DNA of 44,700 nucleotides from DATFYM01 sp035315065 (GCA_035315065.1 DATFYM010000101.1:1-44700); one strand, 5' to 3'; shown: positions 32,032-39,735, counted from the stretch's first letter. Made by a program: numbers and translations. Notes: generated by a model from the letters alone, not told the origin.

Positions 32032-32040
32032 ATTATAGCA
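32032..32040 (-). promoter_or_regulatory. Surviving TGCTATAAT box of the Uma2 fragment
   Basis: TATAAT at 32032-32037 with TG extension; the leader is 20 bp because a short direct repeat (AATTGAGGT) was duplicated. Confidence 0.55.
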
Positions 32041-32129
32041 TTCGAGATCGTATCCGAGTCCTTGATTATACTTAAAGGAGTTGGCTAGTGGCGTCACTTG
32101 AGTGAGAGATGAGCGCTGGATCCATGGGT

Positions 32130-32645
32130 TTATTCCCTAAACTGAGCGAATTCTTCCGGCAACTTGATGCCAAACTTCTCGCAGAGAGCAGCGACGTCTC
32201 GATAATCCTTCTCCTTGAGCTTGTAGCCGCTATGAAATTTCACCATCCATTCAGGCGAAATACATGTGACGGTTCGACTATCTATCGAACCGGTTCCTGT
32301 CAATGAAGCGGCTGGGTACATCTCGGCATTTTCCGCCGGCCCGTACAGCCCGTTTCCCCTGTCATCGATTACGATGACGTGGAAGTCGATCTCTCTACCG
32401 TTTTCGTCACCCATAACAAAATTCCAGGGTCTGGCTTCCTCCAACTTGATGTCTTCGTATCCTCGCGCTTGTAGCAACTGACGCAGCTTCGCGACATCTT
32501 TCTGCTGAATGGCTATATCGAGGTCACGATGAGGGCGCGTCTGTTCGCCCAGAAGCGCGTCTACGCCCCATCCGCCATCGATCCAAATCGTGATCCCCAA
32601 GTTTTCCAGTTCGGTATAGAGGCTGATTACGTCGGCGGCAATCAT
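32130..32645 (-). CDS. Lincosamide/aminoglycoside nucleotidyltransferase-like protein
   Basis: Nucleotidyltransferase of about 171 aa resembling Lnu(A)/LinA and related aminoglycoside adenylyltransferase-like proteins. Family marks are WIDGGWGVDALLGEQTRPHR with the metal-binding DLDIA, GREIDFHVIVIDDRGNG and CISPEWMVKFHSGYKLKEKD. Transfer of AMP to an antibiotic is the known activity of close families, but many chromosomal members have no shown resistance role. The start at 32645 is chosen because its ATG overlaps the TGA of the NUDIX gene (ATGA), giving translational coupling; an ATG at 32663 inside the NUDIX gene is the alternative. Confidence 0.85.
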   Translation of the reverse strand: MIAADVISLYTELENLGITIWIDGGWGVDALLGEQTRPHRDLDIAIQQKDVAKLRQLLQARGYEDIKLEEARPWNFVMGDENGREIDFHVIVIDDRGNGLYGPAENAEMYPAASLTGTGSIDSRTVTCISPEWMVKFHSGYKLKEKDYRDVAALCEKFGIKLPEEFAQFRE

Positions 32646-33175
32646 ACAGATCGTTTTCGGCAATCCACTATTGGCGTCAACTCAGAAGAGACGTTTCCCG
32701 ATGATTGTGCGTGGGTTCCCAGGTGTTGCTGAAGTTGCTCAAGCAGGGGCGCCTGCCCCTTCAGGATCTTGTGGGTGGCTGTCTCAATTGCGAACCAGGC
32801 GGCTCGATCGATCTCAGGAAACTCCCGGTGACGGCCGGACTTCGGAGGCCACTCCATGGAGAATGTATTGCTCTTCAATGCTGCGGGGTCCAGGTCCTGA
32901 TTCACCGCCCAAGCGTAGACAAGCTTCCCGCCCGCCTGGCGGATCGGTTGCAACGGTATGAACTCACCCTCGGGCAGGGTGAAGCCGGTCTCTTCTCTGA
33001 ACTCGCGCTTCGCAGCCGGCAATGGATCTTCGTCGTCCTCGAACTCCCCCTTGGGGATGGACCATGCTCCATCATCTTTCTTGGCCCAGAACGCTCCCCC
33101 CGGATGGACCAACAGCACCTGAAGTTGGCCTGAGACCTCGCGGAAAAGCAGAAGGCCGGCGCTCTTCTTAGGCAT
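32642..33175 (-). CDS. NUDIX hydrolase
   Basis: Pyrophosphohydrolase of 177 aa. The full NUDIX box GX5EX7REUXEEXGU is present at residues 43-65 (GEFEDDEDPLPAAKREFREE, TGF). N-terminal KKSAGLLLFR and LVHPGGAFWAKKDDGAWSIP, with FPEIDRAAWF and KGQAPLLEQL near the end, are typical of the AP4A-hydrolase/MutT-like group that acts on house-cleaning nucleotides. About 25 residues after the family end (THAQSSGNVSSELTP onward) look like a random extension that brings the stop onto the start of the nucleotidyltransferase gene. Both are probably one transcription unit. Confidence 0.88.
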   Translation of the reverse strand: MPKKSAGLLLFREVSGQLQVLLVHPGGAFWAKKDDGAWSIPKGEFEDDEDPLPAAKREFREETGFTLPEGEFIPLQPIRQAGGKLVYAWAVNQDLDPAALKSNTFSMEWPPKSGRHREFPEIDRAAWFAIETATHKILKGQAPLLEQLQQHLGTHAQSSGNVSSELTPIVDCRKRSV

Positions 33176-33183
33176 GGCGATTA

Positions 33184-33260
33184 AAGGGTGAAGGGTAAAG
33201 CGTAAAGCATAAGAAGCCCGTCTTCGTTTACCCTTTACCCTTCACCCTTTACCCTTTCTT
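33184..33260. repeat. Paired heptamer arrays, inverted (AAGGGTA / TTTACCC)
   Basis: Units AAGGGTG, AAGGGTA, AAGCGTA, AAGCATA (33184-33211) and then TTTACCC, TTTACCC, TTCACCC, TTTACCC (33227-33254), reverse complements across a 15-bp core. It lies between the MNT gene and the NUDIX gene. Confidence 0.85.
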
Positions 33261-33297
33261 CCCACCGACTGCGAGAAAGAATTGAAGACCTCCGGTG

Positions 33298-33594
33298 TCA
33301 TAATGGTCGAGCGTAGCTTAAGACCTCCCGGCGGAAGTCTTCGCCGGCCTGCTTCAAGTCGACAACATCAATACGGCGCAACGTCGGGATGCCCATGATT
33401 TCCTGCTTGATCCGCCACAAGAGCATATCGTCTACGGCCTCGGGCCCCATCAGGCCGATGTCGATGTCCGAATTCTCCTGGGCGTCGCCTCTCGCCCATG
33501 AGCCGAAAAGCACAATTCTGAATTCTGCCCCGGGCAAGCGTCGCCGGATGATACTCACGGCGTCTTTGATGATGTCATCCTTGTTCACCGCCAC
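33298..33594 (-). CDS. MNT-type minimal nucleotidyltransferase
   Basis: 98-aa protein of the MNT (KNTase-like) fold. The motif GSWARGDAQENSDIDIG starts at residue 31 with metal-binding Asp43 and Asp45, and a third Asp at about 76 (RRIDVVDL). Such proteins usually pair with a HEPN gene, either as antitoxin that adenylylates the HEPN RNase or as HI0073/HI0074-like pairs. No HEPN gene is adjacent here: the neighbours are a VOC protein and a NUDIX hydrolase. It may act on a partner elsewhere or be a leftover of a broken pair. Confidence 0.85.
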   Translation of the reverse strand: MAVNKDDIIKDAVSIIRRRLPGAEFRIVLFGSWARGDAQENSDIDIGLMGPEAVDDMLLWRIKQEIMGIPTLRRIDVVDLKQAGEDFRREVLSYARPL

Positions 33595-33609
33595 AGCCCC
33601 AGGCTTATT

Positions 33610-34020
33610 CTATCCGCCATTCGTCTTTTGAGATTCTTGATGCGCTTTGGATTGAGGTCCAAAGATGGAGAGGTGGTTGCCGTCAGGGTCATCGAAGTTT
33701 GCAACCCACGTGGTGGGCGTGATGCTGCGGGGTTCGTGAGTGAACTGGACTCCTTTCTCTCGTAGCGCCTGATAGGCGGCGGTCACGTCTTCAACAGAAA
33801 AGACGATCTCGCCGGCGCCGGCAACCTGGCCGCGCGCTCTGGCCGCCGGCTCGCTCAGGCACAAGGTGACCTTGCCGGCGTCCATGAACGCGAACCCAGG
33901 GATCTCACGCTGGATTTCCAGGCCCAGCTTGTCGCGATAGAAATCCAGTGACCGCGTCACATTCTGAACGCCCAGCATAACGACGCTCACTTGAGTGAGC
34001 TTGAAATCCGTCTCTTCCAT
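33610..34020 (-). CDS. VOC-family (glyoxalase-like) protein
   Basis: 136-aa vicinal-oxygen-chelate protein. It shows LTQVSVVMLGVQNVTRSLDF, YRDKLGLEIQREIPGFAFMD, KVTLCLSEP, EIVFSVEDVTAAYQALREKG and the final PTTWVANFDDPDGNHLSIFG, with the two-module beta-alpha-beta-beta-beta pattern. Members bind a divalent metal and act on many small substrates, so no reaction is assigned. It precedes the MNT gene by 15 bp on the same strand and may share its transcript. Confidence 0.82.
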   Translation of the reverse strand: MEETDFKLTQVSVVMLGVQNVTRSLDFYRDKLGLEIQREIPGFAFMDAGKVTLCLSEPAARARGQVAGAGEIVFSVEDVTAAYQALREKGVQFTHEPRSITPTTWVANFDDPDGNHLSIFGPQSKAHQESQKTNGG

Positions 34021-34158
34021 GTTTCCTCAAGCGCGGGCAGAATCTGCCAAACGAGAGAGTGCCCTCGCCATGGACTGCGGTAGCGCAGCTACCGCCTTCG
34101 CTTGCGGCACGCCACCGATTCACGAAGAAGGCGGGCTAGACGCCGGCGCTACGTCTTC

Positions 34159-34221
34159 AATCCAAAATCCAAAATCGAAAATCCAAAATCGCGCAATCAC
34201 CCAATCGCACAATCACCCAAT
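34159..34221. repeat. Tandem repeats (ATCCAAA heptamer, then CCAATCGC octamer)
   Basis: Four units of ATCCAAA/ATCGAAA followed by four of an 8-bp word (TCACCCAA, TCGCACAA). It ends two bases before the stop codon of the adenosylhomocysteinase gene. Confidence 0.8.
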
Positions 34222-34223
34222 GC

Positions 34224-35498
34224 CTACGTCCCTTCCGCCCACGAGTTGAGGTACTCCTCCTGCTCCGGCGTAAGTTTATCGATGGTGATGCCCATCGATT
34301 CGAGCTTCAACCGCGCGATCTCCAAGTCGATGTCCTTGGGCACGGAGTAGACCTTGGCTTCGAGCTTGCTCCCATTCTTCACCATGTACTCGGCGGCGAG
34401 CGCCTGATTGGCGAAGCTCATGTCCATGACCACGGCAGGGTGACCCTCGGCTGCCGCCAGGTTAATCAGCCGGCCCTCGCCCAGCAGATAGATTTTGCGG
34501 CCGTCGCGCAGCGTGTATTCCTCCACCGAGTCGCGCGTCTGCCGCTTGCCCAGCGACAGCTTTTCGAGCGCGGGGATATCAATCTCCACGTTGAAGTGGC
34601 CGGAGTTGGCAACCACGGCGCCGCTCTTCATCACCTTGAAGTGCTCCTCACGCAGGACGGACTTGTCGCCGGTGAGCGTGACGAAGATGTCGCCGACTTT
34701 GGCCGCTTCGCTCATGGGCATGACGCGGTAACCATCCATCACCGCTTCCAACGCCCGCGTGGGGACGACTTCGGTGACGATGACATCGGCGCCCAGGCCC
34801 TTGGCGCGCATGGCCACGCCGCGCCCGCACCAGCCGTAGCCGCTCACCACCACTTTCAGTCCCGCGAAGAGCAGATTGGTGGCGCGAATGATGCCGTCGA
34901 TGGTGGATTGTCCGGTCCCGTAGCGGTTGTCGAACAGGTGTTTCGTGTCGGCGTCATTCACCGCCACGATGGGGAACTTCAGCACGCCGTCTTTGGCCAT
35001 GGCGCGCAGCCGGATGACGCCGGTGGTGGTCTCTTCCGTGCCGCCGATGATTTCCGGAATCAGCTCCTGATGCTTGCTCAGGATGGTGCTTACCAGATCG
35101 GCGCCGTCGTCCATGGTGACTTGCGGACGATGGTCGATGGCCGCCTGAATGTGCGAATAGTAAGAGGTGTTGTCCTCGCCTTTGATAGCGAAAACGGGGA
35201 TGTGGTAGTCCACCACCAGCGATGCGGCCACGTCGTCCTGGGTACTCAGCGGGTTCGACGCACAAAGCACCACCAGCGCGCCGCCATCGCGCAGCGTAAT
35301 GGCCAGATTGGCGGTTTCGCTGGTCACGTGCAGGCAGGCCGAAAGGCGCACCCCCTCCAGCGGCCGTTCCTTCTGAAACCGTTTGCGAATGGACGCGAGC
35401 ACGGGCATCCACTGATTGGCCCACTCGATACGGATCTTTCCTTTGGCCGCCAGGCTAAGGTCCTTCACGTCACAAGAAAACTTTTCTGCTGTCGCCAT
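34224..35498 (-). CDS. ahcY: Adenosylhomocysteinase
   Basis: Hydrolyses S-adenosylhomocysteine to adenosine and homocysteine, clearing the inhibitor of methyltransferases. The 424-aa protein has the substrate region HVTSETANLAITLRDGGA, Asp130 region (VTMDDGADLVST), EETTTG near 155, NDADTKHLFDN with Lys186 and Asp190, the NAD-binding GYGWCGRG at 220-227 and the C-terminal LTPEQEEYLNSW. Length and motifs are complete. The start codon is the base after the metK stop, and the ribosome site AGGAGG lies inside the end of metK, so the pair is one operon for the activated methyl cycle. Confidence 0.97.
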   Translation of the reverse strand: MATAEKFSCDVKDLSLAAKGKIRIEWANQWMPVLASIRKRFQKERPLEGVRLSACLHVTSETANLAITLRDGGALVVLCASNPLSTQDDVAASLVVDYHIPVFAIKGEDNTSYYSHIQAAIDHRPQVTMDDGADLVSTILSKHQELIPEIIGGTEETTTGVIRLRAMAKDGVLKFPIVAVNDADTKHLFDNRYGTGQSTIDGIIRATNLLFAGLKVVVSGYGWCGRGVAMRAKGLGADVIVTEVVPTRALEAVMDGYRVMPMSEAAKVGDIFVTLTGDKSVLREEHFKVMKSGAVVANSGHFNVEIDIPALEKLSLGKRQTRDSVEEYTLRDGRKIYLLGEGRLINLAAAEGHPAVVMDMSFANQALAAEYMVKNGSKLEAKVYSVPKDIDLEIARLKLESMGITIDKLTPEQEEYLNSWAEGT

Positions 35499-36653
35499 CT
35501 ACCTTCCTACCTCCTGCCGCAGCGCTGCGGCCTTGTCGGTCTTTTCCCACGTAAATTCAGGCTCCGGCCGTCCAAAGTGCCCGTAAGCCGCGGTCTTCTG
35601 GTAAATCGGGCGGAGCAGGTCGAGGGCCTCGATGATCCCGCGCGGCCGCAGATCGAAATGCTGGCGGATCAGGTCCACCAGCGTACTGTCACTGACCTTT
35701 CCGGTGCCGAAAGTATTCACCATGATCGAAACGGGCTGCGCCACACCAATTGCGTACGCCACTTGCACCTGGGCGCGTTTGGCCAGACCGGCGGCGACGA
35801 TATTCTTGGCAATGTAGCGGACCATGTAGGCCGCCGAACGGTCGACCTTGGTGGGATCCTTGCCGCTGAAGGCCCCTCCGCCGTGAGGGGCGGAGCCGCC
35901 GTAGGTGTCGACGATGATCTTCCGGCCGGTGAGCCCGGAGTCGCCCACCGGGCCGCCAATCTCGAAGCGCCCGGTGGGGTTGATGTGGTACTTGGTGTTC
36001 TCGTCGATCATGTGGGCGGGGATCACTGGCTTGATGACGCACTCCCGCACAGCCTCGTGAATGGTGTCGTTCGAGACCTCGGCGTTGTGCTGCGTAGAGA
36101 CCACCACGGCGTCCACCCGCACCGGCCGGTAGCCGTCATATTCCACCGTCACCTGGGTCTTCCCGTCGGGCCGGATGAAGTCGAGGATTCGCTGGTGGCG
36201 AACCTTGGCCAGGCGGTGGCACAGTTTATGGGCCATGGTGATGGGAAACGGCATCAATTCGTCTGTCTCGTCGCAGGCGAAGCCGAACATCAAGCCCTGA
36301 TCGCCCGCCCCACCCGTATCCACGCCCATGCCGATGTCACCGCTCTGCACCGAGAGGTTCTGGGTGACAGTACAGCCGTCGGAGGTGAACCCGCAGGCGG
36401 GGTCGGTGTAGCCGATGCCGCGCACCGTGTCGCGCACAATCTTCTCAATGTTCAGGTCACTGTTGGTGGTGATTTCGCCGATCACGTAAGCCGACTGGTT
36501 CTTCACCATGGACTCGCACGCCACCCGGCTGCGGGTGTCACCCGCCAGAGCGGCGTCGAGCACGGCGTCGGAAATTTGGTCGCAAATCTTGTCGGGGTGA
36601 CCCTCGGTCACCGACTCCGATGTGAAAAGATAACGCTGGTTTGGTCCAGACAT
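35499..36653 (-). CDS. metK: Methionine adenosyltransferase
   Basis: Makes S-adenosylmethionine from methionine and ATP. The 384-aa protein shows all signature regions: SVTEGHPDKICDQISDA (ATP and Mg site), GIGYTDP, GAGDQGLMFGFACDETDEL, GGGAFSGKDPTKVDRSAAYM and the C-terminal GHFGRPEPEFTWEKTDKA. An AGGGAGA ribosome site is 8 bases before the ATG. It is directly followed by ahcY. I looked for a SAM or SAH riboswitch in the leader and found no recognisable one; instead the leader has a paired heptamer repeat. Confidence 0.97.
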   Translation of the reverse strand: MSGPNQRYLFTSESVTEGHPDKICDQISDAVLDAALAGDTRSRVACESMVKNQSAYVIGEITTNSDLNIEKIVRDTVRGIGYTDPACGFTSDGCTVTQNLSVQSGDIGMGVDTGGAGDQGLMFGFACDETDELMPFPITMAHKLCHRLAKVRHQRILDFIRPDGKTQVTVEYDGYRPVRVDAVVVSTQHNAEVSNDTIHEAVRECVIKPVIPAHMIDENTKYHINPTGRFEIGGPVGDSGLTGRKIIVDTYGGSAPHGGGAFSGKDPTKVDRSAAYMVRYIAKNIVAAGLAKRAQVQVAYAIGVAQPVSIMVNTFGTGKVSDSTLVDLIRQHFDLRPRGIIEALDLLRPIYQKTAAYGHFGRPEPEFTWEKTDKAAALRQEVGR

Positions 36654-36672
36654 CCGGGATCTCCCTTTCCTG

Positions 36673-36780
36673 GAATTCGAAATTCGAAACTGGAAACTCG
36701 AAAATGGCCCAGACTTCGCCTTTAGCGGCGATCACGGACGAGGTCGGGGCCAATTTCGAGTTTCGAGTTTCCAGTTTCGA
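36673..36780. repeat. Paired heptamer arrays, inverted (ATTCGAA / GTTTCGA) in the metK leader
   Basis: Units ATTCGAA, ATTCGAA, ACTGGAA, ACTCGAA on the left and ATTTCGA, GTTTCGA, GTTTCCA, GTTTCGA on the right (36751-36780), with about 55 bp between. If transcribed upstream of metK it would form a long hairpin about 20 bases from the start codon. Confidence 0.82.
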
Positions 36781-36930
36781 TGTGCCGGTCGATGCCCCCC
36801 AATTGCCCGACGGGAATCAGCGTGAGCCTCTTTGCGGCATGTTACCGAGCAGGACAAACCACGTACGATACCACAGCCAGCGGGAATCTTCAATCACTTT
36901 GAGTTTGTAGGTGCTGTCCTGATTTGCCCT

Positions 36931-37008
36931 GGGAGCGCGGGCATCTTGCCCGCTCTTCGCTTCTGGGCAAAGCCTTAAGTCAAGAGCGGGCAAGATGCCC
37001 GCGCTCCC
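36931..37008. repeat. Long inverted repeat, GGGAGCGCGGGCATCTTGCC type
   Basis: Left arm 36931-36957 and right arm 36982-37008 are perfect reverse complements over 27 bp with a 24-bp loop. A GC-rich REP-like word seen in many bacterial genomes; non-coding. Confidence 0.88.
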
Positions 37009-37304
37009 AAGGTCGAATTAGGAAAGTACCGAGTTTGTATATCGGATCGGCGAGGCGTGCCCCTCGTCAGTTCGACCCAGGTTCGATTCCCGGTCCCGGG
37101 TAGCGCTGCCAACGCCCCAAGCCCTCACCACAAGTCCTCTTCAATTGCAATTCTCGCGTGACCGAAGGCAGCAAGGTGGGCTCTCCTGGAAAGTGCTGGT
37201 CCCAGCGATCATCCGGAGTTCACTGCCGACGCCGCTTGACGAGAAAGAACGCGAAAATGCCCGTCTTCGAGGTGGGCAATCTTGTGGTTGGCTGCACCGT
37301 AATT

Positions 37305-37340
37305 GGGACCTTTGGGCTATGTCGAATGGGACCTTTGGGC
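37305..37340 (+). promoter_or_regulatory. Twin 13-bp direct repeats, candidate activator site
   Basis: GGGACCTTTGGGC occurs exactly at 37305-37317 and 37328-37340, 23 bp apart (about two helical turns), ending 2 bp before the -35 box. The position and spacing fit binding of an activator dimer. Confidence 0.6.
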
Positions 37341-37342
37341 CA

Positions 37343-37373
37343 TTGACAGGCCCTTGGACGTCTGTCATATATA
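37343..37373 (+). promoter_or_regulatory. Sigma-70-type promoter of the PEP-CTERM gene
   Basis: TTGACA at 37343-37348, then CATATA at 37366-37371 after 17 bp (or TATATA at 37368-37373 after 19 bp). The start codon is at 37431. Confidence 0.65.
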
Positions 37374-37430
37374 TGACGCCTCAAGAAGGGCTTCTCGACG
37401 GTAGAGAATCCCAAAGCGAGGAGGACCATC

Positions 37431-38261
37431 ATGAAAATGATCGAAAGGGCCGCGCTGTTGTCTTGCTTCCTGACGGTCAGCGGACTATCGTACGCCCAAA
37501 CCAAACCTGTTGATTTAGGAACAGCGCTCAGCTTCGCGGTCCTTGGTGCCTCGGCGGTGACCAATACCGGACCGAGCGTCATCGACGGCGATTTGGGTCT
37601 TTATCCGGGCACTTCGATTACAGGGTTTCCTCCGGGGACCGTGAACGGCACGACATACAACAATGACGCGGTCGCGGGGCAGGCGCAGGCTGATGCCCTG
37701 ACCTGTTACAATTTTTTGGCGGGCTTGGCGCCCAATCTGGACTTGAGTGGCCAAGATCTGGGTGGGAAAACGTTTCAGCCGGGAGTCTATAAATTCGACT
37801 CCTCGGCTGGGTTGACAGGACAGCTTACTCTCGACTTCGGGGGCAAGTCCGATCAGGTGATCGTTTTCCAGATCGGGAGCAGCCTCACGACCGCGAGCGC
37901 CTCGTCTGTTCTTATTATTGGTGCCGGTCAAGATGACAATGTGTTTTGGCAGGTCGGCAGCTCCGCGACTCTCGGTACAACCACTGCGTTTCAAGGAAGT
38001 ATTTTCGCCGACGCGAGCATAACTCTGAATACCGGCGCGACCATCGAGCCTTGCGGAAGAGCCGTGGCGCTAACTGGCGCCGTGACGCTGGATGACAACA
38101 CCATCAAGGTCGGCGGGTGCCAATACTCATCCACCGGCGGCAGCGGCGGCGGCACTACCGGCACTCCCATCCCCGAGCCCTCGCCCGTCCTTCTCCTCAC
38201 TTCAGGCCTGATCGTCGTCGTCGGCGCGGCACTGATCAGGGGGGCGGGAGCGCGAGTTTGA
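37431..38261 (+). CDS. Ice-binding-like (DUF3494) protein with PEP-CTERM sorting signal
   Basis: Exported protein of 276 aa. A signal peptide (IERAALLSCFLTVSGLSYAQ) is followed by the DUF3494 beta-solenoid: LGTALSFAVLGASAVTNTGP, IDGDLGLYPGTSITGFPPG, FQPGVYKFDSSAGLTGQLTL, VFWQVGSSATLGTTTAFQGS. A Gly/Ser/Thr linker then leads to PIPEPSP, a hydrophobic helix (VLLLTSGLIVVVGAAL) and a basic end (RGAGARV), a PEP-CTERM-type signal for exosortase. A GAGGAGG ribosome site precedes the ATG. Family members bind ice or act as surface adhesins. No exosortase gene is in the window. Confidence 0.9.
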   Translation: MKMIERAALLSCFLTVSGLSYAQTKPVDLGTALSFAVLGASAVTNTGPSVIDGDLGLYPGTSITGFPPGTVNGTTYNNDAVAGQAQADALTCYNFLAGLAPNLDLSGQDLGGKTFQPGVYKFDSSAGLTGQLTLDFGGKSDQVIVFQIGSSLTTASASSVLIIGAGQDDNVFWQVGSSATLGTTTAFQGSIFADASITLNTGATIEPCGRAVALTGAVTLDDNTIKVGGCQYSSTGGSGGGTTGTPIPEPSPVLLLTSGLIVVVGAALIRGAGARV

Positions 38262-38433
38262 ATAAGAGACATGTGTCGCAGCAGGTAGCGCAGAGTTGTT
38301 TGGTAACCCTGCGGCTCGAAATCATTGATATCCAGAAAAAGCCGTAGACTTGAAGAGCCGAGTCCGCGTTTCCCGCTCTCCTAGTTGATTCCGAAAATTG
38401 ATTGGGTAAGAACGTCATTGGTAGCGGGCAGGA

Positions 38434-38456
38434 CAGGGCGGGGCTTGCCCGCCCTG
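38434..38456. terminator. GC-rich hairpin between convergent genes
   Basis: CAGGGCGGG-GCTTG-CCCGCCCTG, a perfect 9-bp stem between the ends of the PEP-CTERM gene and the AAA+ gene. No T run, so termination is only inferred from the position. Confidence 0.45.
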
Positions 38457-38472
38457 CGGAAATGGATCGTCC

Positions 38473-39633
38473 CTACTGCCGGTTTCCTTCCGCCGTCGCC
38501 CCCCGGGCAATCCCCTGCTTGGCGCTGGAGGCCACGCCCGAAACGGCCATCACAGTACTCTCTATGTCAGGCCCCGCCGCCATGACGGCCGAACTCACCA
38601 GCGCGCCGCGCTCCTCCTTGACGAAGGTGAGCTTCGAGGCGTTCGCCTCGTGGTCGATGATGATCAGGTCGCCGAGATCGATCTGGCCGGTGGCCATCAG
38701 GTTGGAGAGCGGGAACACCAGGTGGCGCTCGATGGCGCGCTTCAAGTGACGCGCGCCGAACTTCCGATCGGTCCCTTCCGCCAGCAGGAAATCGCGCGCC
38801 GCCGGCTCGCACCGGAAGACGAACTGCCGATCGCAACTCGCCGACATGATCCGGTCGCGCACGCGATCCAGCTCAATATCCAGGATCCGTTCCAGGTGCG
38901 TTTGCTGCAGGGTGCGGAACACGATCACCTTGTCGATGCGGTTCATAAACTCGGGCGAAAACTTGCGCCGCGCCGCATCCGACGCCGCGCGGTAGATTTT
39001 CTGGTCGAGTTCTTTTTCGTCCACCATCGGGCCGGAGGTGAAGCCCATCCCCTCGGACATGAGGCGCGTCATCTCCTGCGATCCCAGGTTCGAGGTGAGG
39101 AACACCATGGCCCGCGAAAAATCCACTGTCCGGTTGTCGCCCAGCGTGAGGGTGGCCTTGTCGAGGATGCCGAGCAGAAGCTGCCACAGGGAGTCCGACG
39201 CCTTCTCGATCTCGTCGAACAACACCAGGGAGATCTTCACTTTCTCGGTGTAGTGCCGCTCCAACACTTCCTGAGTGATGGCCGGCTGGGTCTCGCGATG
39301 TCCCAGGTAGCCAGGAGGCGAGCCTACCAGCTTCGCGATCTCGTGACTGTGCTGGAACTCCGCGCAATCCACCTTCAACACCGCCCGCGGATCTCCGAAC
39401 AGCACCTCGGCGGCGGCTTCCACCAGCCGCGTCTTGCCCGAACCGGTCGGCCCCAGCAGCAACAGGTTCACGATCGGACGGCCGGGCGCCGAAAGGCCGG
39501 CCCGGTAGACCTGGAACACGCGCGCCAGGCTGCGTACCGCCCGCTCCTGCCCCACCACCCGCTTTCCCAAGCCGGTTTCAAAGTCTTTCACTTCCGGACT
39601 GCGTAACGTCGGATCAAGAATCGTTCCACCCAT
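38473..39633 (-). CDS. Single-module ClpB/ClpX-like AAA+ ATPase
   Basis: AAA+ protein of 386 aa that corresponds to the second ATPase module of ClpA/ClpB plus its small C-terminal domain. Seen: VVGQERAVRSLARVF, Walker A GPTGSGKT (61-68), pore loop GSPPGYLG, Walker B LVLFDEIEKA (Asp140, Glu141), sensor 1 (FLTSNLGS), Arg finger region FSPEFMNRID and sensor 2 (KFGARHLKRAIERH). There is no N-domain, no first ATPase module, no zinc finger and no obvious ClpP-binding loop. The start at 39633 has GAGGT upstream; an earlier ATG at 39681 is less likely. It may be an unfoldase or remodeller of unknown client. Confidence 0.87.
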   Translation of the reverse strand: MGGTILDPTLRSPEVKDFETGLGKRVVGQERAVRSLARVFQVYRAGLSAPGRPIVNLLLLGPTGSGKTRLVEAAAEVLFGDPRAVLKVDCAEFQHSHEIAKLVGSPPGYLGHRETQPAITQEVLERHYTEKVKISLVLFDEIEKASDSLWQLLLGILDKATLTLGDNRTVDFSRAMVFLTSNLGSQEMTRLMSEGMGFTSGPMVDEKELDQKIYRAASDAARRKFSPEFMNRIDKVIVFRTLQQTHLERILDIELDRVRDRIMSASCDRQFVFRCEPAARDFLLAEGTDRKFGARHLKRAIERHLVFPLSNLMATGQIDLGDLIIIDHEANASKLTFVKEERGALVSSAVMAAGPDIESTVMAVSGVASSAKQGIARGATAEGNRQ

Positions 39634-39735
39634 AACCCACCTCGCTTCGGAGGTCCTGTCCCTCTCAACCTCCTTGCCCATTACCTTCGACAGATTGCAG
39701 TACCCGCTTGAGCCTTTTCGTACGGCTTACCCTAA

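Noticed and set aside
34440..36725. 761-codon open frame antisense to ahcY and metK
   Set aside because: Composition (His, Val, Gly-rich) is typical of an antisense shadow of conserved genes; no motif seen.
36654..36930. SAM or SAH riboswitch in the metK-ahcY leader
   Set aside because: I looked for the known cores of SAM-I, SAM-II/IV and SAH classes and found none; the leader holds a heptamer inverted repeat instead.
37030..37118. tRNA-like 3' half (GGTTCGATTCCCGGTCCCGGG)
   Set aside because: A T-arm-like sequence is present but the matching acceptor strand, D arm and anticodon arm are not; at most a tRNA fragment or an old attachment site.
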